From contig DDQV01000041.1 of assembly GCA_002342785.1 (NCBI GenBank), positions 1-10,411 on the forward strand: a DNA stretch of 10,411 bases. Reading direction: 5' to 3'. A program made the translations under genes and the position numbers. This document shows, piece after piece, positions 6,302 through 10,411 of the stretch. Under the pieces are notes generated by a model. That model made no database searches. It saw only the letters and a list, made by a program, of their open reading frames with translations, and was not told the DNA's origin. Positions within the stretch are counted from its first letter, which is position 1. Each line of letters opens with the position of its first letter. The stretch comes from Fusobacteriaceae bacterium UBA2433 (GTDB taxonomy: Bacteria; Fusobacteriota; Fusobacteriia; Fusobacteriales; Fusobacteriaceae).

Positions 6302-6511
6302 ATGGAAAAGATACAAATTACAACAGAATATATTAAATTAGATCAATTATTAAAATGGGCTAATATAGTAAGTAGCGGATCAGACGCAAAGCATGTAATT
6401 ACTGAAGAGATGGTAAAAGTTAATGGGGAGATAGAAACTAGAAGAGGGAAGAAGATTCGTGTAGGAGATATTATAGAATTTGAAGATAAAAAAATAGAAG
6501 TAATAGCGTAA
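6302..6511 (+). CDS. yaaA: S4 domain RNA-binding protein, YaaA type
   Basis: This 69-residue protein is almost entirely one S4 RNA-binding domain: IKLDQLLKWANIVSSGSDAK (12-31) forms the helical part and VKVNGEIETRRGKKIRVGD (39-57) the RNA-contacting turn and strand. The length and the position directly upstream of recF match the YaaA/RlbA-type protein of the dnaN-yaaA-recF cluster of Gram-positive bacteria, linked in other species to ribosomal 50S assembly. GGAGGT lies 5 nt before the ATG. It is the first gene of the operon, and recF begins 11 nt after its stop. In this locus dnaA and dnaN do not precede it. Confidence 0.9.
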   Translation: MEKIQITTEYIKLDQLLKWANIVSSGSDAKHVITEEMVKVNGEIETRRGKKIRVGDIIEFEDKKIEVIA

Positions 6512-6522
6512 GAGGTGTTTAG

Positions 6523-7605
6523 ATGCAAATCCTAGATATGAATATGATTAATTTTAGAAACTTAGATGATGAGCATCTAGAGTTTGATCGTAGATTTAAC
6601 TTATTTTTAGGGAAAAATGGTCAAGGTAAAACTAGTGTATTAGAAGCTATCTACTTTACTGTTACTGGAAAAAGTTTTCGAACTTCTAAAAATAAGGAAA
6701 TGATAAAATATGGTCACCATAAGATAGGAGCTTTTGTTAATTACGAAGATAGGGTAGCGCTAAAATCTATATCAGTAAAGTTAAATGAAAAAAAAAAAAT
6801 ATATTCTTATAATAGAAAAAATATTAAGTATGATGAATTTTTAGGTAAATTAAATATTATATCTTTTATACCAGAAGATATAGATCTTATTGTAGGGGCT
6901 CCTGGTGTGAGACGTTCATTTTTTGACTATGAGATAGCTCAAGCAGATCCAGAATATTATCTTTATTTAAAATCTCTATCTAAATTATTGAAATTTAGAA
7001 ATAAATATTTAAAGGATAGAAAAACTAAGGACCCAATATTTGATATCTATAATTCAGAATTTATAAAATATGCCTCTTTGATAGTAAAAAAAAGGATTGA
7101 TTATACAAAAAATGTTTCAAGGCTGTTATCTTTAAATTATCGAAAATTATTTGATGGTGAAAAAGAACTGACTTTGTGCTATAAAACTTTTTTAGGAGAG
7201 TTAAAAACTCCTACTTTAGAGGAAATAGAAGGTAAAATAAAAAAAAGCTATGAAAAAGTTAAAGATCGGGAACTACGTTATGGGTATTCACTTTTTGGTC
7301 CTCAGAGAGATGATTTTATTTTTTTGTTAGACGATAAAGAAGCTAAATCTTATTCATCCCAAGGGGAAAAAAAATCTATAATATTTTCTCTAAAAATATC
7401 TGAGATAGATATGATAATAAAGGAAAAAAAAGAAACACCTATTTTTATAATAGATGATATGTCATCTTATTTTGACTCTATAAGGAAAGAAAATATACTG
7501 AAATATTTTCAAAAAAGAGAAATTCAGTTATTTATTAGTTCTACTTCAGATCTAGAGATAGAAGCTAAAAGATTTTATATAGACAGAGGTGAAATAAATG
7601 GTTAG
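6523..7605 (+). CDS. recF: DNA replication/repair protein RecF
   Basis: This 360-residue SMC-like ATPase binds gapped DNA and helps RecO/RecR load RecA at stalled forks. The N-terminal NFRNL (10-14) is typical. Walker A GKNGQGKT is at 30-37, the RecF-specific FGPQRDD at 258-264, the ABC signature YSSQGEKK at 277-284, and Walker B TPIFIIDD at 305-312 followed by the D-loop SSYFD (314-318; SELD is more usual). The length is normal and all ATPase motifs are intact. The start is supported by GAGGTG upstream, 11 nt after yaaA. The stop overlaps the next gene by 8 nt, so the two are translationally coupled. Confidence 0.95.
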   Translation: MQILDMNMINFRNLDDEHLEFDRRFNLFLGKNGQGKTSVLEAIYFTVTGKSFRTSKNKEMIKYGHHKIGAFVNYEDRVALKSISVKLNEKKKIYSYNRKNIKYDEFLGKLNIISFIPEDIDLIVGAPGVRRSFFDYEIAQADPEYYLYLKSLSKLLKFRNKYLKDRKTKDPIFDIYNSEFIKYASLIVKKRIDYTKNVSRLLSLNYRKLFDGEKELTLCYKTFLGELKTPTLEEIEGKIKKSYEKVKDRELRYGYSLFGPQRDDFIFLLDDKEAKSYSSQGEKKSIIFSLKISEIDMIIKEKKETPIFIIDDMSSYFDSIRKENILKYFQKREIQLFISSTSDLEIEAKRFYIDRGEING

Positions 7606-8437
7606 AAATCTAGTTGATATTAGTGATTTAATGGGAACGGCCATTATTAAGAGTAGGTCTCTAAAGGAAGGAATTTTAAAATCAGAATGGGATAAGATAG
7701 TTGGGGAACTCTCTAAAAAAAGTTTTGTTATTTTTTTTAAACAAGGAAATCTTTTTGTGGGAGTAGAAAATTCTATCTGGATTCAACAAATGAATTTTCA
7801 AAAGCAATCTATAATAGAAAAAACCAATGAATTTTTAGGTGGAAATTATGTAAACAATATAATTTTTAAAATTGGAAAAAAAGATACTAAAGATTATTTT
7901 TTGGAGAAACAAGAAACTGAGGATCCTATTGATTTAGATAATATTAGCTTAACAGATGATGAATATCTACAAATGGAAGATAAATTAAAAGAGATTAAAG
8001 ATATTTTTATAAAGAAAAAAATAAAAATTATATTGGAAAAATCATATAAACGGAAAAAATATTTAAAACTTCATGGATTTAAGCAATGTAAGTGTGGAAT
8101 TTATTATAGTTCTGCAGAGCCTATGTGTGCTATATGTATGAATAAAGAGGTTTTAAAATTAGAAGAAACTCTTATGAAAGAATTTAAAGAGGGAAAGATG
8201 TTGAAATATTCTCAAGCTGTAAGGGTGCTAGAATCCCTAACAGAAAAGGAATATGACAGGATAAAATTAAAAAAATTATCGAAGATAAAAAAAAACATAG
8301 ATATCTATTTAAAAAATGAAAAAAATGATCTAGCTTTTGAGCTATCTAAACTATATTTTGCAATAGATTTAGGTGGATTAGAAAATGAATATATTGAGAG
8401 AAGAGCAAAAGAATTTATACAACTGTTAAAGAAATAA
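7598..8437 (+). CDS. DUF721/DciA-like protein with zinc-ribbon-like insert and C-terminal extension
   Basis: This is a 279-residue protein. Residues 1-95 form a DUF721 (DciA-like) domain, shown by SEWDKIVGELSKKS (29-42, matching the family's WxxIVG) and LFVGVENSIWIQQMNFQK (52-69, matching the LxVxVxSSxWAQxL segment). DciA is the ancestral loader/partner of the replicative helicase in bacteria without DnaC/DnaI. Family members are often single-domain and shorter. Here an acidic linker (about 102-130) is followed by a lysine-rich stretch, four cysteines (C164, C166, C177, C180; CxC-x10-CxxC) that could bind zinc, and a helical, basic tail to 279. It overlaps recF by 8 nt and precedes gyrB by 20 nt, so a replication role fits the context. 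Function as helicase loader is inferred from the domain; the extension's role is unknown. Confidence 0.82.
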   Translation: MVRNLVDISDLMGTAIIKSRSLKEGILKSEWDKIVGELSKKSFVIFFKQGNLFVGVENSIWIQQMNFQKQSIIEKTNEFLGGNYVNNIIFKIGKKDTKDYFLEKQETEDPIDLDNISLTDDEYLQMEDKLKEIKDIFIKKKIKIILEKSYKRKKYLKLHGFKQCKCGIYYSSAEPMCAICMNKEVLKLEETLMKEFKEGKMLKYSQAVRVLESLTEKEYDRIKLKKLSKIKKNIDIYLKNEKNDLAFELSKLYFAIDLGGLENEYIERRAKEFIQLLKK

Positions 8438-8457
8438 GATTTAGGAGGGTAAGTTAG

Positions 8458-10365
8458 ATGAGTAATAATTATGAAGCGGGAGATATAACGGTTTTAGAAG
8501 GTTTGGAAGCTGTTAGGAAAAGACCGGGAATGTATATTGGTTCTACATCTGAAAGAGGATTACACCATCTCGTATGGGAAGTAGTAGATAATTCAGTAGA
8601 TGAAGCTTTAGCGGGTTATTGTAATAAGATAATTATAAATATATTAGAAGATAATGTAATTGAGGTTATTGATAATGGAAGAGGAATTCCTACAGGAATA
8701 CATCCTAAACATGGTAAATCAGCATTAGAGATAGTATTAACAGTATTACATGCTGGAGGTAAGTTTGAAAATGATAACTATAAGGTATCAGGAGGACTTC
8801 ATGGAGTAGGAATTTCAGTTGTAAATGCTCTTTCTGAATGGTTAGAAGTTTATGTGAAAAGAGAGGGACAAATTTTTCATCAAAGACTAGAAAGAGGAAA
8901 ACCTATGTTTGATGTAAAATCAATAGGGACAACGGAAGAAACTGGTACTAGAATATTGTTTAAAGCTGATGATGAGATATTTGAAACTTTAATCTTTAGT
9001 TTTGAAACTTTAAGAAATAGATTAAAAGAATTAGCTTACTTAAATAAAGGCTTGGAGATAGTGCTTACAGATTCTAGAAAAGATGAAAAAGTAGAGGAAA
9101 TATTACAGTTTGATGGTGGTATAATTGATTTTTTAGCTGAAGTAGAAGAGGGGAATGAAAAATTAATTAAAGAACCTATTTATATGAAAGGAGAAGCTGA
9201 AGGAGTAATAGTAGAGATTGCTATGACTTATACAACAAAACAAAGAGAAAGTATATTTTCATTTGTTAACAATATAAATACTCATGAAGGCGGAACCCAT
9301 GTAAGTGGATTTAGGACAGCTCTCACTCGTGTAATAAATGATGTAGCTAAAACTATGGGACTTATAAAAGAAAGAGATGGAAATTTTCAAGGTAGTGATA
9401 TTAGAGAAGGAATAACTGTTATTTTATCTTTAAAGGTTCCAGATCCACAGTTTGAAGGACAAACTAAAACAAAATTAGGTAGTTCAGAAGTTACTAGTAT
9501 AGTTTCTGGAATTGTTGGAAAATATCTAAAGATGCATTTAGAAGATACTCCTGCAGATGCCAGAAATGTAATAGAAAAAATCTTGATGTCTAAAAAAGCA
9601 AGGGAAGCCTCTAAAAAAGCAAGGGAATTGGTAATGAGAAAATCAGCTTTAGAAGTAGGATCATTACCAGGAAAACTTGCAGATTGTTCGTCAAAAAAAC
9701 CTGAAGAATCTGAAGTATATATAGTAGAGGGAGATTCAGCAGGAGGATCAGCAAAACAAGGAAGAGATAGACATACTCAAGCTATATTACCACTTCGTGG
9801 AAAAATATTGAATGTGGAAAAAGCCGGATTACATAGAGCTTTAGAAAATACAGAAGTAAGAGCTATGATTACAGCATTTGGTGCTGGATTTAATGATGAG
9901 ATGAATCTTGAAAAATTAAGATATCACAAAATTATAATTATGACCGATGCCGATGTAGATGGCGCTCATATAAGAACTCTAATTTTAACATTTTTATTTA
10001 GATATATGCATGATCTAATAACTAATGGAAATATCTATATAGCTCAACCACCATTATTTAAAATATCGGCAGGAAGATCTGTACAATATGCTTATACAGA
10101 CAAACAAATGAAAGATGCAACAGACCTTCTTAATGTAGAAAATAGAAGATTTACCCTTCAAAGATACAAAGGATTAGGAGAGATGAATCCTGAACAACTT
10201 TGGGAAACTACTATGGATCCAGATACAAGAACGTTACTACAAGTAAGTGTAGATGATGCTGTAGAAGCTGATAAATTATTTGATAAATTAATGGGTGACA
10301 AGGTAGAGCCTAGAAAGAAATTTATTGAAGAAGGAGCTGAATTCGTTAAAAATTTGGATATTTAA
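8458..10365 (+). CDS. gyrB: DNA gyrase subunit B
   Basis: This 635-residue type IIA topoisomerase subunit uses ATP to introduce negative supercoils together with GyrA. The GHKL ATPase domain has EVVDNSVDEA (41-50, catalytic E41 and Mg ligand N45), VIDNGRGIP (70-78) and SGGLHGVG (111-118). The transducer lysine is K337 in QTKTKLGSSEV. The TOPRIM domain has VEGDSAGG (423-430, E424) and TDADVDG (496-502, D497/D499), with PLRGKILNVEKA between them. The C-terminal RYKGLGEMNP (569-578) binds GyrA. The length is the short form without the large insert of proteobacterial GyrB. GyrB rather than ParE is supported by the recF context. GGAGGG precedes the ATG. gyrA probably follows beyond the window's edge; the remaining 46 bases hold no start. 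Confidence 0.97.
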   Translation: MSNNYEAGDITVLEGLEAVRKRPGMYIGSTSERGLHHLVWEVVDNSVDEALAGYCNKIIINILEDNVIEVIDNGRGIPTGIHPKHGKSALEIVLTVLHAGGKFENDNYKVSGGLHGVGISVVNALSEWLEVYVKREGQIFHQRLERGKPMFDVKSIGTTEETGTRILFKADDEIFETLIFSFETLRNRLKELAYLNKGLEIVLTDSRKDEKVEEILQFDGGIIDFLAEVEEGNEKLIKEPIYMKGEAEGVIVEIAMTYTTKQRESIFSFVNNINTHEGGTHVSGFRTALTRVINDVAKTMGLIKERDGNFQGSDIREGITVILSLKVPDPQFEGQTKTKLGSSEVTSIVSGIVGKYLKMHLEDTPADARNVIEKILMSKKAREASKKARELVMRKSALEVGSLPGKLADCSSKKPEESEVYIVEGDSAGGSAKQGRDRHTQAILPLRGKILNVEKAGLHRALENTEVRAMITAFGAGFNDEMNLEKLRYHKIIIMTDADVDGAHIRTLILTFLFRYMHDLITNGNIYIAQPPLFKISAGRSVQYAYTDKQMKDATDLLNVENRRFTLQRYKGLGEMNPEQLWETTMDPDTRTLLQVSVDDAVEADKLFDKLMGDKVEPRKKFIEEGAEFVKNLDI

Positions 10366-10411
10366 TATAATTATTTTAGTTATATAAAAAAAGAGTAGAA
10401 TATAAAAATTT

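Noticed and set aside
9589..9627. Perfect 18-nt direct repeat TCTAAAAAAGCAAGGGAA with a 21-nt period inside gyrB
   Set aside because: It encodes SKKARE-A-SKKARE, the conserved AREAARKARE-like repeat found at this point in GyrB proteins generally, so it is protein-level rather than a DNA element.

Overview
The window is strongly AT-rich chromosomal DNA from an anaerobic, amino-acid-fermenting bacterium. A Fusobacteriota member (Fusobacterium/Cetobacterium/Ilyobacter type) fits best and a low-GC clostridial relative is the alternative. This rests on base composition, strong AGGAGG ribosome binding sites, a ferredoxin-linked 2-oxoacid oxidoreductase and the overall protein style. No marker gene here fixes the genus.

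Left part (1-3530, minus strand): one complete operon. A strong promoter (about 3497-3526) drives a P-loop NTPase of unknown role, then the four subunits of a 2-oxoacid:ferredoxin oxidoreductase in the order delta (dicluster ferredoxin), alpha (VorB-type), beta (TPP-binding), gamma. A hairpin-plus-U-run terminator at 44-77 closes it. The alpha/beta and beta/gamma junctions are TAATG overlaps, so the three catalytic subunits are probably translationally coupled. The enzyme oxidatively decarboxylates 2-oxoacids, probably branched-chain ones from amino-acid breakdown, to acyl-CoA plus reduced ferredoxin.

Middle (3530-6060, plus strand): a 497-bp divergent spacer, then ridA (enamine/imine deaminase) and an M18 metallo-aminopeptidase. 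Each has its own promoter and its own terminator. Together with the Vor operon they suggest peptide and amino-acid catabolism: peptides are trimmed, reactive enamines are cleared, and 2-oxoacids are oxidised.

Right part (6060-10411, plus strand): a 366-bp spacer holds a terminator, a possible scar of an IS200/IS605 tnpB 3' end, and a promoter with a leader of about 120 nt. After it comes the replication/repair operon yaaA (S4 protein) - recF - DUF721/DciA-like protein - gyrB. recF and the DUF721 gene overlap by 8 nt. This is the usual origin-proximal cluster, but dnaA and dnaN are not upstream and no DnaA-box cluster is visible. gyrA probably follows beyond the right edge.

Most of the window is ordinary core genome. 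The items most worth a second look are the DUF721 protein with a four-cysteine zinc-ribbon-like insert and a long basic C-terminal extension, the uncharacterised NTPase leading the Vor operon, and the possible TnpB/omega-RNA scar upstream of yaaA. I found no convincing new defence or mobile system.
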